A DNA stretch of 64,000 nucleotides from Terriglobus tenax (GTDB taxonomy: Bacteria; Acidobacteriota; Terriglobia; Terriglobales; Acidobacteriaceae), in assembly GCF_025685395.1 (NCBI RefSeq), contig NZ_JAGSYA010000003.1, forward strand, positions 124,001 through 188,000, written 5' to 3'. Shown one piece after another: positions 8,749 through 17,141 of the stretch. A model generated the notes under the pieces. It was not told the origin of the DNA and did no database searches. It saw only the letters and a list, made by a program, of their open reading frames with translations. Position 1 is the stretch's first letter. Each line of letters begins with the position of its first letter. The position numbers were made by a program, and so were the translations under genes.

Positions 8749-9522
8749 TTACACCACCTGCCTTTCGCTTTTTCCTAAAATTCTTGCCAACTCACCGCGT
8801 CCGCGGTTGATGCGGCTTTTGACGGTGCCCTCGGGCACCTTCAGTACCGCCGCAATTTCTTTGTAATCCATGTCTTCCAGATCGCGAAGGATAACAGCCT
8901 CGCGCAACTCCGGCGAGAGCTGTTTCAGCGCCGTCTGGATGCGGGTCTTCAATTCCAAACCCGCCACATGTTCATGCTGGCCCTTGCGTGTATCGGCCAG
9001 ACGGTCGGCGAAGGTCGGCCCATCGTCCTCACCGTCAAAACTTGCGTCCATGGAGTCCGAGACGCGGTCCATGCGCGTGCGGCGGAAGTGATCCACCAGC
9101 AGGTTGCGCGCCAGCGTCGTGATCCAGGTCTGGAAGCTGCCTTTGAAGGCATCAAAACTTTCCAGGTTTTTGTACAGCTTCAGGAAAACATCCTGCGTCA
9201 GGTCTTCGGCGTCCGTGGCCGATCCGGTGAAGCGATAGCAGATGGCGTAGATGCGCCGATGCTGCGAGGCCACGAGCTGCTGCCAGGCATGCGAGTCGCC
9301 CGCCATACATTGGCGGACCAGCTTCTCCATGGCCTCCTGCTCGGGTGTGCGCTCCACGATGCGTTCCTCAACTGGCTTATGTGCCGTATCGAGTGTAACT
9401 TGCGGCGCCTTCTGGGGCGGTGGAACCTTTGCCCGGCGGGGCTCCGGCGACAGGAACATGGCTCGTTTGGCCGATGCCATCGGGAGGCCCTGCGCGGGAA
9501 TCGTCATGTGAAGAACGCCCAT
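8749..9522 (-). CDS. ECF RNA polymerase sigma factor (RpoE-like)
   Basis: 257 residues as drawn. Sigma region 2 spans about 65-140 (RIYAICYRFTGSATDAEDLTQDVFLKLY, quoted in parts; the DAEDLTQDVF core is diagnostic) and region 4 about 195-250 (LSPELREAVILRD, YKEIAAVLKVPEGTVKSR). The first about 64 residues are Pro/Lys-rich and not part of the sigma fold. An ATG at codon 65 (9330) preceded by AGGAGG would give a 193-residue protein of normal ECF length, but that site sits only two bases from the ATG. It is the first gene of the operon and probably self-regulated through the ECF promoter at 9530-9557. The start is the main uncertainty. Confidence 0.93.
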   Translation of the reverse strand: MGVLHMTIPAQGLPMASAKRAMFLSPEPRRAKVPPPQKAPQVTLDTAHKPVEERIVERTPEQEAMEKLVRQCMAGDSHAWQQLVASQHRRIYAICYRFTGSATDAEDLTQDVFLKLYKNLESFDAFKGSFQTWITTLARNLLVDHFRRTRMDRVSDSMDASFDGEDDGPTFADRLADTRKGQHEHVAGLELKTRIQTALKQLSPELREAVILRDLEDMDYKEIAAVLKVPEGTVKSRINRGRGELARILGKSERQVV

Positions 9523-9529
9523 GTGTTCC

Positions 9530-9557
9530 TATACGAAAGCGGGTTCGCCGGAGTTCC
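9530..9557 (-). promoter_or_regulatory. ECF-type promoter of the sigma-factor operon
   Basis: On the minus strand, GGAACT (9557-9552) is followed after exactly 16 bases by CGTATA (9535-9530). GGAAC plus a CGT-type -10 at 16-17 bases is the usual RpoE/ECF pattern. The -10 box ends only seven bases before the ATG at 9522, so the message would be leaderless or use a later start codon. Confidence 0.65.
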
Positions 9558-9728
9558 GCGAAGTTGCACGAAAATAGGGGCTACGGCGATCTTTCTGAGA
9601 TATCCGTCGAATCTTAATTCAGGCTGAAAATCCGGACTGGAACTACCCGCGATTGACAGCGGCTTGACGGGCGGGGTTTCATGCTTCTGCACCGCAATCC
9701 TGCTTTTTTTGACACCCAAAGGGAATCC

Positions 9729-10799
9729 ATGTTCAAGGTCCACCTCGCTCTGCCTGCCTGTGTCCTTCTTGCCTCCGCAACCGTGTTTGCCCAGGCTCCG
9801 GCGGCCCGGCCCGCTCCGGCTCCGCTGGAAAGCCCGGCGCCCCACTACGTCAGCTTTCAGTTGACGGAAGAGGTCAACGCCTCGGCGGACGCGGTCTGGG
9901 CGAAGGTTGGCAAGTATTGCGACATCGCCGCTTGGTCCGGTATGCCCTGCAGGATTGTGCAGGGGCCGGGGGAGGAGATCGGCACGGTGCGCTCCATCCT
10001 GAACGAGGTGATGGTCGGCAAGACGACATACTCCTACACCTACACGCAGGCGCCCCGGCAGGGAGCGGTCTACAACCTGTACCACGGCACGCTGGAGGTG
10101 GTTCCGGTCACCGCGAAGACCTCGCGCCTGCAGTACAGCTTTTTATATGACAACTCCATGCTGGCCGACGACGCCGCCCGCGAGGCCGAGATTGCAACCC
10201 GCAAGACGCGCTTTGGCGGCTATTTGAAAAACATGAAGGCAATGGCGGAGGGCCGCAAGGTGGAGCCGCCTGTGGCCCCACCGATTCCCGCCGCAACCTG
10301 GCTGGTGGCTGAGCCGCACTACATCTCCATCCCGATGAGCATTGAGGTCAATGCCCCTGCGGACAAGGTGTGGGCGCGCATCGGCAAGTACTGCGATATC
10401 GGCGAGTGGGGAATTCCGGGCTGCAGCATCGTCTCTGGCGACGGTGGGCTGGGAACCATCCGCACCATCGGCAGCGAGATACTGGTGGGCAAGACAAAGA
10501 CCAGCTACATCTACACCCAGCCAAAGCGCGTGGGTGCGAACTACAACCTGTACCACGGCCAGCTTTGGGCGGAGCCGGTGACGGCCTCCACCACCCGGCT
10601 GAACTATACGCTGATGCTGGACAACTCCGCCCTGCCGGATGATGCCGCCCGCCAGAAGGACATCGACAACCGCCGCACGCGGTTTACGAAGATGCTGGAG
10701 AACATGAAGTTGCTGGCCGAAGGGAAACCGCTGCCGGAAGGCGCCGTGGTACGGCCTGCCACCCCGCCCGCGAATATGGGCGTACCGGTACCGAAATAG
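9729..10799 (+). CDS. Secreted protein of two tandem SRPBCC/polyketide-cyclase-like domains
   Basis: 356 residues. The ATG at 9729 is preferred over an in-frame ATG at 9681 because a signal peptide begins there (MFKVHLALPACVLLASATVF) and an AAAGGGA site precedes it. The mature protein is a tandem duplication. Half one starts at HYVSFQLTEEVNASADAVW and half two at HYISIPMSIEVNAPADKVW. Both contain KYCDI, VGKT, a YNLYHG motif and D-N-S-x-L-x-D-D-A-A-R. The pattern of a V-W-x-x-V/I-G start, a W in the second helix region and alternating strands is like SRPBCC ligand-binding proteins (MxaD/polyketide cyclase). Ligand and partner are unknown. It is divergent from the ECF operon. Confidence 0.75.
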   Translation: MFKVHLALPACVLLASATVFAQAPAARPAPAPLESPAPHYVSFQLTEEVNASADAVWAKVGKYCDIAAWSGMPCRIVQGPGEEIGTVRSILNEVMVGKTTYSYTYTQAPRQGAVYNLYHGTLEVVPVTAKTSRLQYSFLYDNSMLADDAAREAEIATRKTRFGGYLKNMKAMAEGRKVEPPVAPPIPAATWLVAEPHYISIPMSIEVNAPADKVWARIGKYCDIGEWGIPGCSIVSGDGGLGTIRTIGSEILVGKTKTSYIYTQPKRVGANYNLYHGQLWAEPVTASTTRLNYTLMLDNSALPDDAARQKDIDNRRTRFTKMLENMKLLAEGKPLPEGAVVRPATPPANMGVPVPK

Positions 10800-10828
10800 C
10801 CGCCTCGGCATCCTGAGCAGTGGTTTAA

Positions 10829-10887
10829 GGGCACGGCTTCAGCCGTGCCGCAAGGACGGCACAATGAGCGGCTTTAGCCGCTGAGGT
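10829..10887. repeat. REP-like double palindrome, copy 1
   Basis: Two short palindromes in a row: GGCACGGCTTCAGCCGTGCC (about 10830-10849) and GCGGCTTTAGCCGC (10868-10881), followed by TGAGGT. The same pair, in the same order with TGAGGT after it, occurs at 38997-39055. This is a REP/BIME-like element in an intergenic region. No RAYT transposase is present in the window. Confidence 0.75.
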
Positions 10888-10910
10888 CGCTTTTGTAGAT
10901 GGACCACAGA

Positions 10911-10945
10911 AATAGAAAGCCCCGCAATCAGCGGGGCTTTCTATT
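10911..10945. terminator. Bidirectional terminator before sodC 3' end
   Basis: A perfect 15-bp stem (10911-10925 with 10931-10945) with loop AATCA, A-rich at one end and T-rich at the other (AATAGAAAGCCCCGC). It serves the sodC transcript from the right and can also stop the SRPBCC transcript from the left. Confidence 0.9.
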
Positions 10946-10958
10946 GACTTGAATCCGC

Positions 10959-11471
10959 TTACATCGCGGGCTTTTCAATCACACCGCAGGCGATGCGGCT
11001 GCCGGCGTTTCCGGCCGGATCCGAGGTCTGGTCGTCGGCTTTCTCATGCACAACGACGGTGTGGCCGTAAATGGAGTTGGGTGCAGCCGGATCAAGCGAC
11101 AGGTAATCGGCAACGAAGACCTTGTGGCCCATGTCACCGGTCATCGCGACAGACTCCGGGAAGTCGCCGTCGTGATGGCCTTCCGGGTTCTTGAAGCCGT
11201 GGTGCTTGTTCTCCGGGTTGAAGTGGCCACCGGCGGAGGTGAACGGGGCAACGCACTCGCTACCGGCGTGGACATGCACGGCGTGCTCGCCGGCGGGCAG
11301 GTTCGCGAGCATAACCATTACCTTCACACCCTTCTTATCGGGGGAAAAGGTCACATAGCCGGCATCCTTGCCGCTCGCGTCCTTCAGTTCCACCTTGACG
11401 GGCTTAGGGGCGGCAGCGAAGACGGGAACGGCAACCAGAAGGGCGGCCGAAGCAATAGCGGCAAAACGCAT
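10959..11471 (-). CDS. sodC: Copper/zinc superoxide dismutase, exported
   Basis: 170 residues, converting superoxide to peroxide and oxygen outside the cytoplasm. The start at 11471 is chosen because AAGGAG lies at ideal spacing and a clear signal peptide begins there (MRFAAIASAALLVAVPVFAA). Copper ligands are visible as H66 and H68 (HVHAG), H83 (GGHFNP) and H142 (VVVHEKADD). Zinc ligands follow in HHGFKNPEGHHDGDFP. The Cys pair SEC...IACGVI (the disulfide) and the GNAGSRIACG signature are present. All key residues are kept. It is a single gene with its own terminator. Confidence 0.96.
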   Translation of the reverse strand: MRFAAIASAALLVAVPVFAAAPKPVKVELKDASGKDAGYVTFSPDKKGVKVMVMLANLPAGEHAVHVHAGSECVAPFTSAGGHFNPENKHHGFKNPEGHHDGDFPESVAMTGDMGHKVFVADYLSLDPAAPNSIYGHTVVVHEKADDQTSDPAGNAGSRIACGVIEKPAM

Positions 11472-11533
11472 GGCGAATCTCCTTATATCCCGAAGGATAC
11501 GCATTGGATGCGAACCAGCGCAAAGCGTGTCGC

Positions 11534-12151
11534 CTAGAGAGGAACAGCGGGCAGTTCCATCTGCTCGCTCTTGTTCTCGTCCACAAAGGGTTCGAAGTGC
11601 TCGCGGCAGCGTGCCTCGTACAGCCCGGCGGCGCCGACGACTACCAGTTCCTGGCTCTGGCCAAGGCGCTGCGTATGGATGGCCGGGTTGCCGCAGACCA
11701 TGCAGACGGCCGAGAGCTTGGTCACCTGGTCAGCCAGCGCCATCAGGTTGGGCACCGGGCCAAAGGGCTCGTTGGCGAAGGTGGTGTCCAACCCGCCCAG
11801 AATCACCCGTTTGCCCAGGTGCACAAGCTCCAGGGTGAGCGGGATGATGCCTTCGTCGAAGAACTGCACCTCGTCGATGCCGATGACGTCAATTTCTTCG
11901 ATGCTGCTGTTCTCAAACAGCTCAGCCTTCAGACGGTCGGAGGTGGGTGTGACCACGGCGGCGTCATGCGTCTGCTCGGAGTGCGAGGCGATGGCCGTGC
12001 GGTGATAGCGAAGGTCGATGTCGGGCTTGAAGCAGGCGACGCGCTGGCGGGCGATCTTCGCGCGCTTCAGGCGGCGGATCAGCTCCTCGCTCTTGCCGGA
12101 AAACATGGGGCCGGTGATTACCTCCAGCCGGCCAACGTGCTGCTGGGTCAT
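11534..12151 (-). CDS. tdk: Thymidine kinase
   Basis: 205 residues, a class II (TK1-like) thymidine kinase for pyrimidine salvage, phosphorylating thymidine with ATP in the cytoplasm. The P-loop is GPMFSGKSEE near the N-terminus, the DEVQFF motif with the catalytic acid is in the middle, and the lid/zinc site appears as CMVCGNPAIHTQR and YEARCREHF. Length fits the family. The C-terminal extension (DENKSEQMELPAVPL) is typical. It stands alone on the minus strand between sodC and the repeat at 12206. Confidence 0.97.
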   Translation of the reverse strand: MTQQHVGRLEVITGPMFSGKSEELIRRLKRAKIARQRVACFKPDIDLRYHRTAIASHSEQTHDAAVVTPTSDRLKAELFENSSIEEIDVIGIDEVQFFDEGIIPLTLELVHLGKRVILGGLDTTFANEPFGPVPNLMALADQVTKLSAVCMVCGNPAIHTQRLGQSQELVVVGAAGLYEARCREHFEPFVDENKSEQMELPAVPL

Positions 12152-12205
12152 TCGGAAATGGTACTGCTGGCGGGTGTGAAAAAACGGGCACGAAAGACGT
12201 CTTGT

Positions 12206-12243
12206 CCTCTCTCCACTACGCTCCTCTCCGGTCGGGATGACAA
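12206..12243. repeat. Dispersed intergenic repeat, GTCATCC family, copy 2
   Basis: Shares TCCACTACG and TCTCCGGTCGGGATGACAA with the element at 240-296 and sits in the gap between tdk and the ABC ATPase gene. See the finding on this family. Confidence 0.55.
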
Positions 12244-12262
12244 CGCTGAGGAAAATAGGACG

Positions 12263-13036
12263 TTACACCGGCATCTCCGGCGTCGCCGCAATCAGTTGCT
12301 GCGTATACGCCTCTCGCGGGCAGTCGCAGACCTCCAGGGCGTCACCGATCTCCACCAGTCGGCCCTTTTGCATCACCGCCACGCGGTCGCACAGGTAGCG
12401 CACCAGCGGCATGGAGTGCGAGATGAACAGGTACGTCAGCCCGTAGTTCTTTTGCAGGTCGCGCAGCAGGTTCACCACCTGCGCTCCTACCGACACATCG
12501 AGCGCGCTGACCGGCTCATCCAGGATCAGGAACTCCGGCCGCAGCATCAGCGCGCGGGCAATGTTGATGCGCTGCCGCTGGCCGCCGGAAAACTCGTGCG
12601 GGTAACGCTCCAGCGCCGACTCATCCAGACCCACCTCGCGCAGCAGACCCCGGACACGCTTCTGTGGGTCCACGCCCTCCGGCGCTCCGTGGATGGCGCA
12701 TGGCTCGAGCAGAATCTGCCGCACGCGCATGCGCGGGTTCAGCGCCGAGTAGGGGTCCTGGAAGACGATCTGCATGCGTCTGCGCAGGGCGTGCATGCCC
12801 GCGCGGCCTGCGCCAAGTACGTCCACGCCATCAAAGTGTACGGAACCGGAAGTCGGCTCAATGAGGCGCAACATCATGCGGGCCACCGTGCTTTTGCCGG
12901 AGCCGGATTCGCCGACCAGGCCAAGCGTCTCGCCGCGCGCTATCGAGAGCGATACCTTGTCGACCACGCGGACAGCCCCGGCTGCGTTCTTTGCCGGGTA
13001 CTCCTTCACAAGATCATGGGCTTCAACAAACGCCAT
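12263..13036 (-). CDS. ABC transporter ATPase, oligopeptide/dipeptide type (OppF/DppF-like)
   Basis: 257 residues, a cytoplasmic ATP-hydrolysing subunit of a peptide-type importer. Walker A is GESGSGKST, the ABC signature is EFSGGQRQRINIARAL, and Walker B plus D-loop is FLILDEPVSALDVS; the Q-loop QDPYSALNPRMR is the OppF/DppF signature. No permease or binding protein lies nearby. It begins two bases after the amidase stop codon, so the two genes are probably co-translated. The OppD-type partner could be the separate ATPase at 33485-34297, but that is speculation. The transported substrate is unknown. Confidence 0.9.
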   Translation of the reverse strand: MAFVEAHDLVKEYPAKNAAGAVRVVDKVSLSIARGETLGLVGESGSGKSTVARMMLRLIEPTSGSVHFDGVDVLGAGRAGMHALRRRMQIVFQDPYSALNPRMRVRQILLEPCAIHGAPEGVDPQKRVRGLLREVGLDESALERYPHEFSGGQRQRINIARALMLRPEFLILDEPVSALDVSVGAQVVNLLRDLQKNYGLTYLFISHSMPLVRYLCDRVAVMQKGRLVEIGDALEVCDCPREAYTQQLIAATPEMPV

Positions 13037-13038
13037 GG

Positions 13039-14922
13039 CTAAACCAGCCTCGGATGCAGTTTATGGAAGCCGGTGGCCTCCTGGTAAGCGCGCGCAAAGG
13101 CGGCCAGGCGCGCGTCCGAGTACAGCTGCCCGAGGAACGTAATGCTGACCGGCGTTCCGGGGCCGCCAATGTTGTCTGACTCGCCATCGTCTACATGTGG
13201 AGGAGGTGGAGCATCGTCGCCTCGCAGGCCGTTCGGCACAATCACAGCCGGATGCCCGGTAAGATTGGTCGCACGCAGCTGCATTCCGCTCGACGGTGTG
13301 ACGATCACATCCACCTGCTCGAAGAGCTTCGCCATGGCCTCAATGCCCAGCGAACGCGCACGCATGGCGTTGATGTAATCCACTGCCGAGTAAAGCCGGA
13401 AGGTGCGGAAGATGTTTGGCCAGTCGTCGGCAGCCTGCGCGGTGAGCAGCTTGTCGCGGCCCGAGCGTGTCAGCTCATCAAACGCAGCGGCAGCTTCGGC
13501 TTCGAGATTGCCCGTCATCGGCCCCCACGGCAGCTTCGGCAGTTCCACAGGAACCAGCGTTACGCCCATCTTCTTCAACACGTCCAGGGTTGCGCGTTCG
13601 TACTTCGCATCGTAGGCACGGCGCGCAAACGAGCTTTTCGCAGCCTCTTCCTTCTTCTGCTTCTCGTCCGCGGTCGCGCCCTCGTATCCGTCTTTCGGAG
13701 CCTCGAACTTCGGCTCCGCAAACGCATCGGCGAAGTAACCTACACGCAGCTTCTTCCAATCGAAGCCCGCATTCCAATTGAAGGCAGCATCCTTCACGCT
13801 GCGGTCGTGGCCATCGGGCCCATAGATGGCGCTCATTACCAGGGCGCAGTCTTCCACGCTGCGGCAGATAGGGCCAATCTTGTCCATCGACCAGCTCAGG
13901 GCCATCGCTCCCGTACGCGGCACAAGGCCAAACGTTGGCCGCAGGCCGCTGGTGCCGCAACGCGTCGACGGCGAAGAGATCGACCCCAGCGTCTCCGTAC
14001 CAATGGCAAAGCCAACACAGCCCGCGCTGACAGAAGAAGCCGAGCCAGCAGACGATCCGCTCGAGCCCTGCTTCGGGTTCCACGGATTGCGTGTCTTGCC
14101 GCCGAACCATACATCGCCCTGCGCCAGCGCGCCCATCGTCAGCTTGGCCAGCAGCACCGCGCCCGCTTCATCCAGACGCTGCACCACGGTCGCGTCCACA
14201 TCGAACTGCTGCTGCTCAAATCCACCCGCGCCCCACGTCGTGCGATATCCCTTCACGCTCAACAGGTCCTTAGTTCCCCACGGAATCCCATGCAGAGGGC
14301 CCTTGTACTTGCCCGCGGCAATGGCGGTATCGGCCTCTGCAGCCTGCTTCAGGGCTCGCTCTTCGGTCAGCGTGATAACGAAGTGCAGGCGAGGATCGTA
14401 GCGCTTCAGGCGATCAAGATAAAGCTTCGTCAGCTCCGCTGACTTCACCTTGCGCAACCGCACCAGCTCCGACAACTCGCGCACACTGGCAAAAGCGATC
14501 TTCTCTTCCTCGCTCAGGGAAAGGCCCGCGACACTGGGCGCCGGTCCCAGCTTCGCAGGCGTTCGTACTGTCTCCAGCTTCATCCCACCCGGCACAGGGT
14601 CGAAGTTGAAGGCCGGGGCAACGCTGTTCGGTATGTGCAGATTGCGGATCTGGCGGATCATGCCCCGCTGGTCGGCCAAGCCGTCCATCATCAATTTCTT
14701 CTGTTCATCGGTGATGGTCAGCCCTACCAGAGCTGCGGCTTGATCAATCATCTCGGGCGTTAGCTTTGGGAAGGGGGCGGCCTCATTGGAGCTCTGCGCA
14801 TTGGCCTGCGTGGCCAGGGCAAACAATACTCCCGGCATCAGCGTAGCTCCCACACCAGCCTGCGCGCACACACTCAGAAAACGGCGGCGGGATTCGTCAG
14901 CTTGCATCATGTTTGCAAGCAT
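13039..14922 (-). CDS. Amidase-signature family enzyme with Tat-type signal
   Basis: 627 residues. The N-terminus has a twin-arginine-like motif (SRRRFLSV) and a hydrophobic segment ending AQANAQS, so it is probably exported folded. The amidase core shows the Ser-cisSer-Lys triad: K218 in GIPWGTKDLL, S290 in SGSSAGSAS and S314 in GTETLGSISSPS. Residues 370-430 hold an Ala/Lys/Glu-rich insertion. The family includes GatA and many amide hydrolases; the domain architecture and export signal rule out tRNA amidotransferase. Coupling to a peptide ABC ATPase gene hints at use of peptide or amide substrates. No specific substrate can be named. A second ATG (codon 5) is an alternative start. Confidence 0.9.
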   Translation of the reverse strand: MLANMMQADESRRRFLSVCAQAGVGATLMPGVLFALATQANAQSSNEAAPFPKLTPEMIDQAAALVGLTITDEQKKLMMDGLADQRGMIRQIRNLHIPNSVAPAFNFDPVPGGMKLETVRTPAKLGPAPSVAGLSLSEEEKIAFASVRELSELVRLRKVKSAELTKLYLDRLKRYDPRLHFVITLTEERALKQAAEADTAIAAGKYKGPLHGIPWGTKDLLSVKGYRTTWGAGGFEQQQFDVDATVVQRLDEAGAVLLAKLTMGALAQGDVWFGGKTRNPWNPKQGSSGSSAGSASSVSAGCVGFAIGTETLGSISSPSTRCGTSGLRPTFGLVPRTGAMALSWSMDKIGPICRSVEDCALVMSAIYGPDGHDRSVKDAAFNWNAGFDWKKLRVGYFADAFAEPKFEAPKDGYEGATADEKQKKEEAAKSSFARRAYDAKYERATLDVLKKMGVTLVPVELPKLPWGPMTGNLEAEAAAAFDELTRSGRDKLLTAQAADDWPNIFRTFRLYSAVDYINAMRARSLGIEAMAKLFEQVDVIVTPSSGMQLRATNLTGHPAVIVPNGLRGDDAPPPPHVDDGESDNIGGPGTPVSITFLGQLYSDARLAAFARAYQEATGFHKLHPRLV

Positions 14923-14950
14923 AGCCGAAGCCCGCCGCCGTTGCGCCTGC

Positions 14951-15604
14951 TTACTTCTTCAGTTCCTTTTTGCTGCCTGACTGGTTCACTACGTACAGCT
15001 CATTGCTCACGCCGAAGACTCCCGGGGTTCCGTTGGCCTGCATCTGGGCAATGATCGAGTCGCTCTCGTTGTTCACCACGCCGGTCAGGATCACATTGCC
15101 GTTCTTCACGATGATATGAATGGCGTGGTAGCCAATGGGAGGATCCCAGGTGATGCCACCGGCCGATCGTGCAATCGACGGTGTGATGGCGGCGTTCGGG
15201 AAGTTCGAGGTGTATTTGCGAAGCTGTGCCTGCCCGTAAACCCGCGTATAAACCGCCATGCGGATCCGGTCGTCGTTGGGCGAGTTGGGCAGAACCTCGA
15301 TCTGGTTGTCGACCTCGGTAACGCCTTCAATCTTCTTCACCACACGCTCAGCATCGCTCTTCAGCGTGGGGCGGCTGGCATAGCCACCCAGCGTGACCAC
15401 ACCACCGCGCAGGCCGAAGTGCAGGCTGTCAAAGACGCTGTAATTGGGAAGCTTCAATAACTGCTTCTGTACTTCGGTGGCGATACGGGAAGCGTCGTTG
15501 TCAGAAAAACGCGACTGCTGTGCATGGGCTGAAGAAATCGGTGCAAAGGGAAGTGCCAATACAAGCAGGAGGAAATAGCGGGTGATACCTTGCATCCTCG
15601 TCAT
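14951..15604 (-). CDS. Exported protein with two BON domains
   Basis: 217 residues. A signal peptide (about 1-29, ending SSAHAQ) precedes two BON modules. The first spans about 37-105 (ASRIATEVQKQL, GGVVTLGGYASRPTLK, IEGVTEVDNQIEV). The second has NGNVILTGVVNNES and VFGVSNELYVV near the C-terminus. BON domains bind membranes or lipid in periplasmic proteins such as OsmY. GGAGAG sits about seven bases before the ATG at 15604. The C-terminal GSKKELKK tail is basic. The role is probably in envelope or osmotic protection, by analogy only. Confidence 0.88.
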   Translation of the reverse strand: MTRMQGITRYFLLLVLALPFAPISSAHAQQSRFSDNDASRIATEVQKQLLKLPNYSVFDSLHFGLRGGVVTLGGYASRPTLKSDAERVVKKIEGVTEVDNQIEVLPNSPNDDRIRMAVYTRVYGQAQLRKYTSNFPNAAITPSIARSAGGITWDPPIGYHAIHIIVKNGNVILTGVVNNESDSIIAQMQANGTPGVFGVSNELYVVNQSGSKKELKK

Positions 15605-15636
15605 TTCATACTCTCCTGGCTGCGCCGAATCAGGAC

Positions 15637-15673
15637 CAGCTTGCAGCCATCTTATTCAGATGGCTGCAAGCTG
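15637..15673. terminator. Perfect 16-bp inverted repeat between two minus-strand genes
   Basis: CAGCTTGCAGCCATCT (15637-15652), loop TATTC, AGATGGCTGCAAGCTG (15658-15673). It lies downstream of the small membrane protein gene (stop at 15716) and 33 bases upstream of the BON gene start. There is no T-run after it on either strand, so it may be a stabilising or regulatory hairpin rather than a strong terminator. Confidence 0.6.
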
Positions 15674-15715
15674 CCGGGGAGTTGTGTGCCCCCCGCCCTT
15701 GAAGGCCAGCGGAGT

Positions 15716-16021
15716 TTACGCCGCTTCGTACAGCTTTTCGCGCGAGTTGGAATGAACCTCCGCGTCGGAACCGTGCTGCTTCACCAGCTTGTTGTAGATG
15801 CCGAAGAGCAGGAAGGGGGCCACCCACTGCCCGACAAACTGTGCCTCGCGGTCGCGGCCACCCAGCTTCAGCGCCAGCGATGCAATGACAGAGACTCCAG
15901 CCGCCCCGAGGTAAAACGAACTGGGAAGCTGCGAGGTGTGCTTTTCAATGTAGGACGTGACCTGATCCTCTTTCACCTGGCCCGGAACAACGCGATGATC
16001 CTGCTCTGTCAGAAACGACAT
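15716..16021 (-). CDS. Small membrane protein of unknown function
   Basis: 101 residues starting at MSFLTEQDHR. This ATG (16021) has a good AAGGAG site; a longer in-frame reading to 16132 lacks one. Two hydrophobic segments are visible, about residues 36-54 (FYLGAAGVSVIASLALKLGG) and 61-78 (FVGQWVAPFLLFGIYNKLV). The N-terminus is charged and the tail is polar (KQHGSDAEVHSNSREKLYEA). I do not recognise a family. A strong hairpin follows the gene. It is probably a real gene given its ribosome-binding site and its coherent two-helix layout. Confidence 0.75.
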   Translation of the reverse strand: MSFLTEQDHRVVPGQVKEDQVTSYIEKHTSQLPSSFYLGAAGVSVIASLALKLGGRDREAQFVGQWVAPFLLFGIYNKLVKQHGSDAEVHSNSREKLYEAA

Positions 16022-16179
16022 GGTGGTTCTCCTTTGTTCATTCACAGTCTGGAAGCATTTCTCGATCGGCTTCGGGGGATGAGATGGGGCATCGCCGCTT
16101 CGCTTTGCCCCGCGGTGGCAGGCCTGCTTCATACGCTGAAAGAAAAGGTGGAAGTTGTGCGGGAGGTGTAATTCGCGTG

Positions 16180-16211
16180 CAGAAAAGCAGAAGGGCGGCC
16201 GAAGCCGCCCT
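16180..16211 (-). terminator. Terminator after sucD
   Basis: AGGGCGGC (16192-16199), loop CGAA, GCCGCCCT (16204-16211). On the minus strand this is a GC stem closed by a UUCG tetraloop followed by TCTGCTTTTCTG. It lies about 30 bases after the sucD stop. Confidence 0.8.
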
Positions 16212-16240
16212 CTCTTGCCTTGCTTCTGGGAACAAAAGGC

Positions 16241-17131
<891 letters not shown>

Positions 17132-17141
17132 TGTTACCTTC

